Source of the DNA: Streptomyces sp. NL15-2K | Lineage (GTDB): Bacteria > Actinomycetota > Actinomycetes > Streptomycetales > Streptomycetaceae | NCBI RefSeq assembly: GCF_030551255.1 | Contig: NZ_CP130630.1 | Span: 806,001-870,000 of the forward strand | Direction of reading: 5' to 3' | DNA length: 64,000 nucleotides | Part shown: positions 52,582-60,871 of the stretch, one piece after another | Layout of the letters: every line of letters begins with the position of its first letter | Numbering within the stretch: the first letter of the stretch is position 1 | Position numbers and translations under genes: made by a program | The notes under the pieces: generated by a model | Databases searched by the model: none | The model's input: the letters and a program-made list of their open reading frames with translations, nothing else | Told to the model about the DNA's origin: nothing

Positions 52582-54036
52582 TCAGTCGAGCGAGACGACG
52601 ACGGACTTGACCTTGGTGTAGCCGGCGAGCGCCTCGGGCCCGTACTCGCGGCCGAAACCGGAGTCCTTGACCCCGCCGAAGGGCACGGCCGGGTCGAGCA
52701 TCGCCCAGTCGTTGATCCAGACGATGCCCGCCTGGAGGCGGTCGGCGACGCGGTGGGCGCGGGCCAGGTTGGTCGTCTGGACGCCCGAAGCCAGGCCGTA
52801 CGGCGTGGAGTTGGCGAGCGCGACGGCCTCGTCCTCGGAGTCGAAGGGCTGCACGGTGAGGACCGGGCCGAAGATCTCCTCCTGGACGACGCGGGAGTCG
52901 TTCGGCAGGTCGGCGATCACGGTGGGCCGGTAGTAGTAGCCGCCGTCGAGATCGAGCCGTTCGCCGCCGCAGACGATCCGGCCGCCCTCCTTGCGGGCCA
53001 GCTCGACGTACTCCTCGACCTTCTTCAGGTGCTTCTCCCCCGCCATCGGCCCGACGACCGTCTCGGGCAGGCGCGGGTCGCCGACCGGCACGCCGGGGAC
53101 GGCGTCGGCGAGGATGCCGAGCAGCGTGCTGTACACCGAACGCGCCACCAGCAGCCGCGGGCCGCCCATGCAGAACTGGCCGGTGTTGAAGACGAAGCCC
53201 TTGATGACCGCGCCGACCGCCTTCTCCAGGTCGGCGTCCTCGAAGACGACATGGGCCGCGTTGCCGCCGAGCTCCATGGTGACGGGCTTGAGCGCCTCGC
53301 CGGCCACGCTCGCGGCGTGCCGGCCGACGGCGGTGGAGCCGGTGAAGGCGACCTTGTCGACGCCGGGGTGTCTCAGGAGCGCGTCGCCGGCCACCGGGCC
53401 GGTGCCGGTGACGACGTTGACGACGCCGTCGGGCACTCCGGCCCGCTGGAGCAGCCGGGCCATGTACAGGGCGCTGAGCGGGGTCTCGTCGGCGGGCTTG
53501 TGGACGATCGTGTTGCCGGCCGCGAGCGCGGGGGCGAGCTTGGAGCTCGACAGGATCAGCGGGAAGTTGAACGGCGTGATCGCGGCGACCACGCCGAGCG
53601 GTCCGCGCCGGGTGTAGGCCAGGGCGTTCATCGGGGTGTCCCGGGTGGCGCCGTCGAGGGTCTGGGCGAGGGCGGCGTTGAACTCGTACTCGTCGGCCGC
53701 GGTCAGCACGTCGACCGGACGGCACAGGGAGATCGGCTTGCCGACGTCCAGGCTCTCCAGCTCGGCGATCTCCTCGACGTTCTCGCGGATCAGCTCGGAG
53801 ACGCGGTGCAGCACACGGCCGCGCTCCCGGCCGCTCAGCCCCGACCACACGCCGCCGTCGTAGGCCTCGCGGGCGGCGCGTACGGCCGCGTCGACGTCGG
53901 CGGCGCCCGCCGCCGCGACGGTGGTGACGACCGCGCCCCGGGACGGGTCGACCACCTCGGTGCGCGCTCCGTCCGCGGCCTCGCGCCACTGTCCCCCGAT
54001 GAACAGCTGTCCGGGTTCGATCTCGAAGGTGGTCAT
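52582..54036 (-). CDS. Aldehyde dehydrogenase
   Basis: A 484-residue NAD(P)-dependent aldehyde dehydrogenase. The active-site Glu is in TMELGGNAAHVV and the nucleophilic Cys in NTGQFCMGGPRLL; FNFPLILSSSKLAPALAAGNT and PFGGVKDSGFGREYGPEAL are family landmarks. Its partner alcohol dehydrogenase follows in the operon, so the substrate is probably the aldehyde produced there, perhaps an aromatic one. ATG 54036 is favoured, with GAGGAG 5 nt upstream; GTG 54039 is just before it. Two palindromes upstream mark MarR control. Confidence 0.93.
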   Translation of the reverse strand: MTTFEIEPGQLFIGGQWREAADGARTEVVDPSRGAVVTTVAAAGAADVDAAVRAAREAYDGGVWSGLSGRERGRVLHRVSELIRENVEEIAELESLDVGKPISLCRPVDVLTAADEYEFNAALAQTLDGATRDTPMNALAYTRRGPLGVVAAITPFNFPLILSSSKLAPALAAGNTIVHKPADETPLSALYMARLLQRAGVPDGVVNVVTGTGPVAGDALLRHPGVDKVAFTGSTAVGRHAASVAGEALKPVTMELGGNAAHVVFEDADLEKAVGAVIKGFVFNTGQFCMGGPRLLVARSVYSTLLGILADAVPGVPVGDPRLPETVVGPMAGEKHLKKVEEYVELARKEGGRIVCGGERLDLDGGYYYRPTVIADLPNDSRVVQEEIFGPVLTVQPFDSEDEAVALANSTPYGLASGVQTTNLARAHRVADRLQAGIVWINDWAMLDPAVPFGGVKDSGFGREYGPEALAGYTKVKSVVVSLD

Positions 54037-54071
54037 CACCGCTCCTCAGCATCCTTGCCAAGATTTCAATG

Positions 54072-54120
54072 AACAGGATTCCTGTTGGTTCGCAGTCTCT
54101 TTACAGACAGGTTTCCTGTC
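54072..54120. promoter_or_regulatory. Two ACAGG-type palindromic operators between ALDH and MarR genes
   Basis: AACAGGATTCCTGTT (54072-54086) and GACAGGTTTCCTGTC (54106-54120) share the pattern ACAGGnTTCCTGT and lie 34 bp apart, about three helical turns, in the 103-bp divergent promoter region. They are the likely binding sites of the MarR protein for both directions. Confidence 0.8.
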
Positions 54121-54139
54121 AATGCTCTAGTGTGAACTC

Positions 54140-54577
54140 ATGCCCGACACTCAGGCAACCAAGGCGTCGCCGTCGCTCCTCTACATGGTGAAACAGGTGG
54201 AGCTCGTCGTGCGCTCCCACCTGGACGAGCTGGTCAAGCCGTCCGGCATCACGGCGCTGCAGTACACCGCGCTCACCGTTCTGGAACGGCACGACGGACT
54301 GTCGGCCGCGCAGCTGGCCCGGGACTCGTTCGTCACCGCCCAGTCGATCGCCGATCTCGTACGGTCCCTGGAGAGCCGCGGGCTGGTCCGCCGGGAGCGC
54401 AATCCCCGCAACCGTCGCGAGCTGCTGATCCTGCTGACCGACGCGGCCCGCGAGCTGCTCGCGGAGTACGAGGGGCCGGTGCGGGAGCTGGAGGAACGGA
54501 TGGTGCGGGACCTCACGGCGCACCAGACCCAGCAGTTCCGACAGGCGCTCACCAAGGCCTGGCACGCCCTGTCGTAA
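54140..54577 (+). CDS. MarR-family transcriptional regulator
   Basis: A 145-residue winged-helix regulator. LKPSGITALQYTALTVLERHDGLSAAQLARDSFVTAQSIADLVRSLESRGLVRRERNPRNRRELLILLT covers the DNA-binding domain with its wing (RNPRNRRELLI); the terminal helices form the dimer. It is divergent from the aldehyde/alcohol dehydrogenase operon and two matching palindromes lie between them. It likely represses that operon and itself until an aromatic or aldehyde ligand binds. ATG 54140; the promoter lies within the second palindrome's surroundings. Confidence 0.92.
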   Translation: MPDTQATKASPSLLYMVKQVELVVRSHLDELVKPSGITALQYTALTVLERHDGLSAAQLARDSFVTAQSIADLVRSLESRGLVRRERNPRNRRELLILLTDAARELLAEYEGPVRELEERMVRDLTAHQTQQFRQALTKAWHALS

Positions 54578-54698
54578 GACGACCGTCGCAATTCGAAGAC
54601 ATATGTCAATCGAACATGCTCAAATTCACTCCACCGAGGGTAACTTGCAGGACGGGGAACGGGTTCGGGCCCGGTGACGCGCGGGAGGGGATGTCGTC

Positions 54699-55079
54699 GT
54701 GCAGCAGGAACCCGCACCGCTGACCCGGCACCTGCGCGTCCACCAGGACCGGGGACACACGGTGCTGGAGTTCCGCGGCGAGATCGACATCGCCGCGGCC
54801 GTGGAGATCATCCCGTACCTGGACCGGGTGACCGGGCGGCCCGACGTCCGCCTGGTGATCGACCTCAGCGGTGTGGAGTTCTTCGACTGCTCCGGATTAC
54901 GTCTGCTCCACCGCGCCCGCGCCCGGGTGCTCGACAACGGCGGCCGGCTGCTCCTGGTCTGCACGCACCCGCTCACCCTGCGGGTCCTGCGCGTCACCGG
55001 ACTGTCCCGGCTGCTGCCCCCGATGCCGACGGTGGACGCGGCCCTGAGCCGGCCCGAGGCCACGTCCGGCTCCCTCTGA
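54699..55079 (+). CDS. STAS-domain anti-anti-sigma factor
   Basis: A 126-residue SpoIIAA/RsbV-like protein: HTVLEFRGEIDIAAAVEIIPYLD, LVIDLSGVEFFDCSGLRLLHRARARV and LRVLRVTGLSRLLP. The Ser of DCSG is the residue phosphorylated by an RsbW-type kinase and dephosphorylated by SpoIIE-type phosphatases such as that at 802-3198, although pairing across 50 kb is only a guess. GTG 54699 is preceded by GGGAGGGG at 8 nt. It stands alone. Confidence 0.9.
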   Translation: MQQEPAPLTRHLRVHQDRGHTVLEFRGEIDIAAAVEIIPYLDRVTGRPDVRLVIDLSGVEFFDCSGLRLLHRARARVLDNGGRLLLVCTHPLTLRVLRVTGLSRLLPPMPTVDAALSRPEATSGSL

Positions 55080-55081
55080 CC

Positions 55082-55126
55082 GCCGTCCTGAGGAGCGCCG
55101 TCCTGAGGAGCGCCGTCCTGAGGAGC
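55082..55126. repeat. Three 15-bp tandem repeats behind the STAS gene
   Basis: GCCGTCCTGAGGAGC occurs three times exactly, with a partial fourth, between the STAS stop and the end of the Prs-like gene. Confidence 0.95.
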
Positions 55127-55136
55127 GCCGTCCCGG

Positions 55137-56090
55137 CTATTCGGTTCGCGGCGCGTCGAACAGGGCGCTGACGGACTCACCGTTGTGAATACGGCGCACG
55201 GCCTCGGCGAGCGCCGGGGCGACGGTCAGGACCCGCAGCTTGTCCGTGCGCTCCTCCTCGGCCACCGGCACCGTGTTGGTGCACACGATCTCCAGTACGT
55301 CGGGCTGCTCGCCGATCCGCTTCAGCGCGCGGTCCGCGAACAGGCCGTGGGTGCAGGCGACCCTGATCGACCGCGGTCCCAGCTCCCTCAGACGGTCCAG
55401 GAGCTCCAGGACGGTGCTGCCCTTGGCGATCTCGTCGTCCAGCACGATGACGTCCCGTCCGGCGACCTCGCCGATGACGGAGTTGATGCTGACCCGGTCG
55501 TCCGCGAACCGCTGTTTGGCGCCGGCGGCCACCTGGGCACCGAGCATCCTCGCGAACGCGGCGGCCTCCTTGGCGTTGCCGAGGTCCGGCGAGACGACGG
55601 TGGTCTGTGTGAGGTCGTACTGCCGGAAGTGCGCGGCCAGTTCGCGCAGCGCGTGCAGGTGGTCGACCGGGACCGAGAAGAAGCCGTGGACCTGCGGCGA
55701 GTGCAGCGTCATGGCCAGGACGCGGCTCGCGCCGGCCGCCACCATCAGGTCGGCGACCAGCCGGCCGCCGAGGGAGATGCGGGGTGCGTCCTTCTTGTCG
55801 GAGCGGGCGTACGAGTAGTGCGGCATGACCACGGTGATCCGGCTCGCGGACGCCCCGCGCGCCGCGTCGCACATCAGCAGCAGCTCCACCAGGTGCTCCT
55901 GGACCGGCTTGACCAGCGGCTGGATGAGGAAGACGTCCCGCTCCCGGCAGTTGGCCTGGAGCTGCACCTCCAGACAGTCGTTGGCGAACCGGCTGACCCG
56001 GGTGGGACTGAGCGGCACGCCCAGATGTGCACAGACCTCCTCGGCCAGCTCGGGGTGGGCGCTCCCGCTGAACACGGCGATGTCTCGCAC
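55137..56090 (-). CDS. Ribose-phosphate pyrophosphokinase-like enzyme
   Basis: A 317-residue Prs-family protein, predicted to make PRPP from ribose 5-phosphate and ATP. It has FSGSAHPELAEEVCAHLG, the ATP-site FANDCLEVQLQANCRERDVFLIQ, MPHYSYARSDKKDAPRISLGGRLVADLM, and the flexible-loop and PRPP-site region VLDDEIAKGSTVLELLDRL. The last reads DDEIAKGST where the housekeeping enzyme has DDMIDTGGT or similar, so it may be a paralogue with altered regulation rather than the main enzyme. GTG 56090 follows GGAGCGG at 4 nt. It is divergent from the tetracycline-resistance-like gene. Confidence 0.88.
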   Translation of the reverse strand: MRDIAVFSGSAHPELAEEVCAHLGVPLSPTRVSRFANDCLEVQLQANCRERDVFLIQPLVKPVQEHLVELLLMCDAARGASASRITVVMPHYSYARSDKKDAPRISLGGRLVADLMVAAGASRVLAMTLHSPQVHGFFSVPVDHLHALRELAAHFRQYDLTQTTVVSPDLGNAKEAAAFARMLGAQVAAGAKQRFADDRVSINSVIGEVAGRDVIVLDDEIAKGSTVLELLDRLRELGPRSIRVACTHGLFADRALKRIGEQPDVLEIVCTNTVPVAEEERTDKLRVLTVAPALAEAVRRIHNGESVSALFDAPRTE

Positions 56091-56289
56091 AATCCGCTCC
56101 TCGCATGATCATTCCGGCTGCCGGGGCTCATGCTACGGGCCCCGCGAAAACCGGTTGCGGACCGTCCACGGGGGCGGGCCATGATGTCCACGTCCGTGTT
56201 CTCTCACGTCAGGATCCCTCGCATGCGCCGACTCCTCGAAACCCTCCGGTACTCCCACTGGACGACGGCTTTCGAGGACACGACCCCGC

Positions 56290-58152
56290 ATGCACACCCT
56301 GAACATCGGAATTCTGGCCCACGTCGACGCCGGTAAGACCAGCCTCACCGAGCGGCTGCTGTTCGACCACGGAGCGATCGACCGGCTCGGCAGCGTCGAC
56401 GCCGGTGACACCCGCACCGACGACGGGTCGATCGAGCGGCAGCGCGGCATCACCATCCGCTCGGCCGTCGCCGCCTTCACGGTCGGCGACACCCAGATCA
56501 ACCTCATCGACACCCCGGGGCACTCCGACTTCATCGCCGAGGTCGAGCGCGCTCTGGAGGTCCTGGACGGTGCGGTGCTGCTGCTGTCCGCCGTGGAGGG
56601 CGTGCAGGCGCAGACGCGGGTGCTGATGAGGACACTGCGGCGGCTGCGGCTGCCCACGCTCGTCTTCGTCAACAAGATCGACCGGGCGGGCGCCCGGTCC
56701 GAGACTCTGCTCGCCGACATCCGGCGCAGGCTGACCCCGCACGTCGCGCCGCTCACGGGCGTGACGGACATCGGCACCGACCGGGCCCGTGCGACCCCCC
56801 TGCCGCCGGACGACCGACGGCTGGCCGAGGCCCTCGCCGAGGTCGACCCGGACGTCCTGGCGGCGGTGGTGGACGGTCCGGAGCCCACCGCGGACGACCT
56901 GGGCACGGCCCTGGCCGCGCGCACCGCCGACGGCTCCTTCCACCCCGTCTTCTTCGGCTCCGCCCTCGGCGGCCAGGGAGTCGCCGATCTGGTCGAGGGC
57001 GTGGTCCGGCTGATCCCGCCGGCACTCACCGCGGAGGGCTCCGGCCCGCGCGGCACGGTGTTCGCGGTACGGCCGGGGCCCGGCGGCGAGCGGACGGCGT
57101 ATCTGCGCCTGTACGACGGTGAGGTGACCCGGCGTCAGCGCCTGACGTTCCTGCGGCGCGAGGCCGACGGCCGGACCACCGAGGTCACCGGACGGGTCAC
57201 GGGGCTGGAGGTCGTCGGCCGGCCCGAACCGCTCACCGCCGGGAACATCGCGGCGCTCACCGGTGTGTCCGGCATCCGCGTGGGCGACCGCCTCGGCGCG
57301 CTCCCGGACCGGGCCCCGCAGTTCGCGCCGCCGACGCTTCAGACCCTGGTCCGGGCCCGGCACCCCGAGCAGGCCGCGCCGCTGCGCTCCGCCCTGCTGG
57401 CCCTCGCCGACCAGGACCCGCTGATGCACGCCCGCCCCGCGGCCTCCGGCGCCACCGCTCTGCTGTTGTACGGCGAGGTCCAGATGGAGGTGCTGGCGGC
57501 CACCCTCGCCCAGGACTTCGGGATCGAGGCCGACTTCGAGCCGGGCCGCGTCCGCTTCCTGGAGCGGCCGGCCGGGACGGGTGAGGCCTGGGACGAGATG
57601 CCGTGGCACGACCGCACCCGCTACTGGGCGACGATCGGGCTGCGGGTGGAGGCGGGACCGCGCGGCTCCGGCGCAGTGTTCACGTACGAGACGGAACTCG
57701 GCGCGCTCCCCCGCGCCTTCCACCAGGCCATCGAGGAGACGGCCCACGCGACGCTGACGACCGGGCTGGACGGGGCGCCCGTCACGGACTACCGGGTCAC
57801 GTTGATCCGGTCGGGTTTCTGCGCGCCGATCAGCACCGCCGCCGACTTCCGCGGGCTCACGCCGATCGTGCTGCGCCGCGCCCTGGAGCGGGCGGGGACG
57901 CGGCTGTACGAGCCGTACCACGCCTTCGAGGCGGAGGTACCGCTCGACGCGCTGGCCCCGGTGACGGCCCAACTTGCCTCCGTGGGCGCCGAGTTCACGG
58001 GGACCACGGGCGGGGCGACGGCATGGCTGATCACGGGCGAGCTGCCGGCCCGGCGGGTGCGCGAGATCGAGCTGCGGCTGCCCGGGCTGACGCACGGGGA
58101 AGGGGTGTGGTGGTCACGGGCCTCGGACGACCGTGAACTCAAGCCGCACTGA
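56290..58152 (+). CDS. Ribosomal protection-type translation GTPase (Otr(A)/Tet(M) family)
   Basis: A 620-residue EF-G-like GTPase. G1 AHVDAGKTS, switch I RGITIRSA, G3 DTPGHSDF and G4 NKID are intact, and the length and C-terminal domains match Tet(M)/Otr(A) proteins, which remove tetracycline from the ribosome. TLQTLVRARHPEQAAPLRSALLALADQDPLM and LLLYGEVQMEVLA are family landmarks. In Streptomyces such genes occur in producers of tetracyclines and as orphan copies; no tetracycline cluster is visible here. The ribosome site is weak (GAGG about 12 nt away), and an overlapping 51-codon frame from ATG 56181 covers the start, which may matter for regulation. Confidence 0.9.
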   Translation: MHTLNIGILAHVDAGKTSLTERLLFDHGAIDRLGSVDAGDTRTDDGSIERQRGITIRSAVAAFTVGDTQINLIDTPGHSDFIAEVERALEVLDGAVLLLSAVEGVQAQTRVLMRTLRRLRLPTLVFVNKIDRAGARSETLLADIRRRLTPHVAPLTGVTDIGTDRARATPLPPDDRRLAEALAEVDPDVLAAVVDGPEPTADDLGTALAARTADGSFHPVFFGSALGGQGVADLVEGVVRLIPPALTAEGSGPRGTVFAVRPGPGGERTAYLRLYDGEVTRRQRLTFLRREADGRTTEVTGRVTGLEVVGRPEPLTAGNIAALTGVSGIRVGDRLGALPDRAPQFAPPTLQTLVRARHPEQAAPLRSALLALADQDPLMHARPAASGATALLLYGEVQMEVLAATLAQDFGIEADFEPGRVRFLERPAGTGEAWDEMPWHDRTRYWATIGLRVEAGPRGSGAVFTYETELGALPRAFHQAIEETAHATLTTGLDGAPVTDYRVTLIRSGFCAPISTAADFRGLTPIVLRRALERAGTRLYEPYHAFEAEVPLDALAPVTAQLASVGAEFTGTTGGATAWLITGELPARRVREIELRLPGLTHGEGVWWSRASDDRELKPH

Positions 58153-58167
58153 CCTGCGTTGGGTCCC

Positions 58168-59358
58168 CTACCAGGACACCGGCAGCCGTCGCGGACTGCG
58201 GGTCATCTGCCCCTCGCGCCATTCGATGGTCTCGGGAGTGAACTCGGCACGCAGGCCGGGGAATCTGACGGCGAGACTGTGCAGGGCAAGGCCCAGTTCC
58301 AGACGGGCGAGCCAGGCGCCGAGGCAGTGGTGGGGGCCGGCGCCGAAGACCACGGTGGGCGAGGCCGGCGGCGTGAACAGGTCGGGCGGGCCGGGCGGGA
58401 AGACGTCGGGGTCGCGGTTGGCAGAGTTGATCTGGACCGCGACCACACCGCCCGCCGGGATGGTCACGCCGCCGATCTCGACGTCCTCGACGGCCCGGCG
58501 GATCAGTCCGGGCAGCACCCTGCCCTCGCTCAGCGGGACCGTCCGCAGCAACTGCTCGACCGCGGTCGCCGCCGCCTCCTCGTCCTCGGCGAGCCCCGGC
58601 CAGGCCGCCCGCCCGTCGGTGAGGAGGTGGACGACGATGTTGCCGAGGGCGGTCATGGTGGTCTCGTGTCCGGCCACGACCAGGCCCAAGGTCAGCATCA
58701 CCAGCTGCCGTTCGTCGACACCGAGGTCGTCCCCCGCCGCCACCAGCCCGCTCACGAGGTCCTCGCCGGGGTCCTTGCGCCGTTCGGCGACCAGGTCGGC
58801 GGCGAAGATCCCGAACTCTCGCATGGCCAGGCCGACTTCCTCGGCGGTGTGCGCGCCGCCGGACAGGGCGTGGTCGGCCCAGTGCCGGATGCGTTCCCAG
58901 TCCGCGTGGTCGAGTCCCATCAGACGGGAGATGACCGAGACGGGCAGCGGGCGGGTGAACCCCTCGACGATGTCGGCCGGTCGGGGCCGCTGCCCGAACT
59001 CGTCGAGGAGGGTCTCCACCACCGACGCCACCCAGGGCCGCCAGCGGGCGATCGCCCGGGGCGTGAACGCGCGCTGCACCGTGCCGCGCAGCCGCTGATG
59101 CGCGGGGCCGTCCTGGTTGAGGAGGCCGTCCGGGGCGTCCAGCAGATTCGGTACGACGAGCAGGGGCGGGGCGTCCTGCGCCTTCAGGGACCGCCGGTCG
59201 AACCGGGGGTCCATCAGCACCTGCCGCACCTCGGCGTACCGGGTCACGAGCCAGACCGGCGTGCCGGTGGCGAGGGCGGCGAGCCGGGGTGGTCCGGGCT
59301 CGGGGAAGGTCATGTGGTGCATGGGGCACAGGGGCCGGGAAGTGCTGTCTGCGCTCAT
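58168..59358 (-). CDS. Cytochrome P450
   Basis: A 396-residue soluble P450. The heme loop FGAGPHHCLG places the thiolate at Cys345, and the I-helix reads VVAGHETTMTAL with the usual acid-alcohol pair. In the K-helix the ExxR motif is QLLR (269-272), with Gln for the near-invariant Glu, although a Glu lies one place earlier. The N-terminus has CPMHHMTFPEPGPP, as in many actinomycete P450s. No ferredoxin or reductase gene is adjacent. ATG 59358. It converges on the ribosomal-protection gene with a 15-bp gap; the substrate is unknown. Confidence 0.9.
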   Translation of the reverse strand: MSADSTSRPLCPMHHMTFPEPGPPRLAALATGTPVWLVTRYAEVRQVLMDPRFDRRSLKAQDAPPLLVVPNLLDAPDGLLNQDGPAHQRLRGTVQRAFTPRAIARWRPWVASVVETLLDEFGQRPRPADIVEGFTRPLPVSVISRLMGLDHADWERIRHWADHALSGGAHTAEEVGLAMREFGIFAADLVAERRKDPGEDLVSGLVAAGDDLGVDERQLVMLTLGLVVAGHETTMTALGNIVVHLLTDGRAAWPGLAEDEEAAATAVEQLLRTVPLSEGRVLPGLIRRAVEDVEIGGVTIPAGGVVAVQINSANRDPDVFPPGPPDLFTPPASPTVVFGAGPHHCLGAWLARLELGLALHSLAVRFPGLRAEFTPETIEWREGQMTRSPRRLPVSW

Positions 59359-59502
59359 CCGGGTCTCCAGAAGCGCCGGTACGGACAGCTGTCCACGCTA
59401 GTGCGCCCTCCCTGCCTCCGTCAGCGGCACCAATCAGCCAACGGGACGGTCTGGCAAGGCCTTTGGAGGGCATGCGCATCAGTAGGAAGGAGGGCCGTCG
59501 CC

Positions 59503-60165
59503 ATGACGACTCCCATCAGGCGCATGTCCAAGGGCATGCCCGGCTGGGCGAAGGTGGTGAGCGCCGTCGTATTGGTGCTCGTCGTGTTCTTCGCCGGCAT
59601 CCGGCTGAGCGTGCTGCCCGGCCTCAAGGACCTGTTCGGTACGCAGACGCACGACCGTTCCGGTCCGGCACTGCTCGAGTCCATCCAGGACATCAGCCGT
59701 TACGACGCCGCCTCCGGCAACTTCCAGGTCGTCGTGGACCTGGAGAAGGACGCCAAGTTCCTGCCCGACGCGATCCGCGGCTCCCGCACCCTGTACGTCG
59801 GGGCGGGCACCGTCGACGCCTTCGTCGACCTCGGCAAGGTCGGCGAGAGGGACGTGACGGTCAACGACGACCGCACGTCCGCCACGCTCCGGCTGCCGCA
59901 CGCCGCACTGGGCAAGCCGGCCCTCGACACCGACCGCTCCTACGCCGTCTCCAAGCAGCGCGGCCTTTTCGACCGCCTCGGTGACCTCTTCTCGGACAAC
60001 CCCAACAGCGAGCAGGCCGTGCAGAAGCTCGCCGTCCGGCACATCAGCGACGCGGCGAAGGAGAGCGAGCTGACCGAGCGGGCCGAGACCAACACCACGA
60101 ACATGCTCCAAGGGCTGTTGCGTTCCCTCGGCTTCAAGGAGGTGAAGGTCAGCTACGCCGGCTGA
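59503..60165 (+). CDS. DUF4230 membrane-anchored protein
   Basis: A 220-residue protein with a membrane helix at about 16-38 (VVSAVVLVLVVFFAGIRL) and an extracytoplasmic DUF4230 domain: LLESIQDISRYDAASGNFQVVVDLEKDAKFLP, RTLYVGAGTVDAFVDLGKV, then an alpha-helical tail. The function of the family is unknown. ATG 59503 follows GGAAGGAGGG. It stands alone and converges on the truncated transporter gene. Confidence 0.85.
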   Translation: MTTPIRRMSKGMPGWAKVVSAVVLVLVVFFAGIRLSVLPGLKDLFGTQTHDRSGPALLESIQDISRYDAASGNFQVVVDLEKDAKFLPDAIRGSRTLYVGAGTVDAFVDLGKVGERDVTVNDDRTSATLRLPHAALGKPALDTDRSYAVSKQRGLFDRLGDLFSDNPNSEQAVQKLAVRHISDAAKESELTERAETNTTNMLQGLLRSLGFKEVKVSYAG

Positions 60166-60549
60166 TCAGGTGCCGAGGACACCCGGCAGGGCAAGGGCGC
60201 CGAGCACCGCGCTCCCGACCAGTACCCAGGCCACGTAGTCCCCGACGTGGCCGGACTGCAGGCGCCTGAGGGGCAGCGCCCACTGCGGTGGGGCGAGCAG
60301 CTTCGGGCGGGTGACGGCCACGGCCGCGAGGCCCACGGCCAGCGCGGTCGAGGCCAGGCCCAGCAGGATGCCGACGGGGGTCCAGTGCACGGGGGCGACC
60401 TCCCCCACTCTCGGCTTCGCTCGAGCGGGGGGACCCCCATCCCCGCCGGACCCGGCTTCGTTCACGGCGTGCGCCACGACGTCGGCGAAGCCGGGTGCCG
60501 GCCCGACGGCGAGCGCCCCGGCGAGCAGCACCGCGGGGACCGCCGTCAT
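60166..60549 (-). pseudogene. C-terminal fragment of a NuoL/Mrp-type proton-conducting membrane protein
   Basis: The 127-residue frame from ATG 60549 carries only the last helices of the antiporter-like NADH dehydrogenase subunit family: GILLGLASTALAVGLAAVAV and LRRLQSGHVGDYVAWVLVGSAVLGALALPGVLGT. Full-length members have 12 or more helices and about 450-650 residues. Similarity fades just upstream (HRLGRIPDTMTAVPAVLLAG), and the 5' part is replaced by unrelated DNA with tandem repeats. The internal PPARAKPRVGE is encoded by an inserted palindromic repeat. Confidence 0.6.
60401..60444. repeat. Palindromic Streptomyces repeat inside the fragment
   Basis: TCCCCCACTCTCGGCTTCGC followed by TCGAGCGGGGGGACCCCCAT: its arms pair (CCCCCACTC... 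with ...GAGCGGGGG). I recognise this motif as one scattered through Streptomyces genomes. Confidence 0.7.
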
Positions 60550-60704
60550 GGTGTCCGGGATCCGGCCCAGCCGGTGCCGCGGGCGCGGCGGTGGGCGGCG
60601 GTGGGCGGAGACCTGGGGCCGGTACGGCCGGCGCATAGGCTCGGGCTGCGAGTTCCGTACGGTTCGCGAATGGCGCCCGGTGTGCGGGGGGCGTTCCGTA
60701 CCCT

Positions 60705-60776
60705 GTACCGGGACCGGACGCCGTACCGGGACCGGACGCCGTACCGGGACCGGACGCCGTACCGGGACCGGACGCC
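60705..60776. repeat. Four exact 18-bp tandem repeats
   Basis: GTACCGGGACCGGACGCC occurs four times in a row (60705, 60723, 60741, 60759), between the truncated transporter and the kinase gene. Confidence 0.95.
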
Positions 60777-60871
60777 GGCACAGGGGCTCAACGGGCCGGT
60801 GGGGGCCGGGCGTTACGTCGAAAGCGTGTATGCGGCCGGCTGACCGGAGGAACGAGAAGGGGCGTACGCAG

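Noticed and set aside
51397..54072. Plus-strand frame of 891 codons opposite the dehydrogenases
   Set aside because: The minus strand codes for two clear enzymes over the whole length. The plus frame has no domain and is a high-GC artefact.
51386..55126. Possible CRISPR-like arrays from the regular repeats
   Set aside because: The units are directly adjacent with no spacers and no cas genes are present. They are plain tandem repeats.
56209..58095. Minus-strand frame of 628 codons opposite the ribosomal-protection gene
   Set aside because: Shadow of a clear GTPase gene with all motifs.
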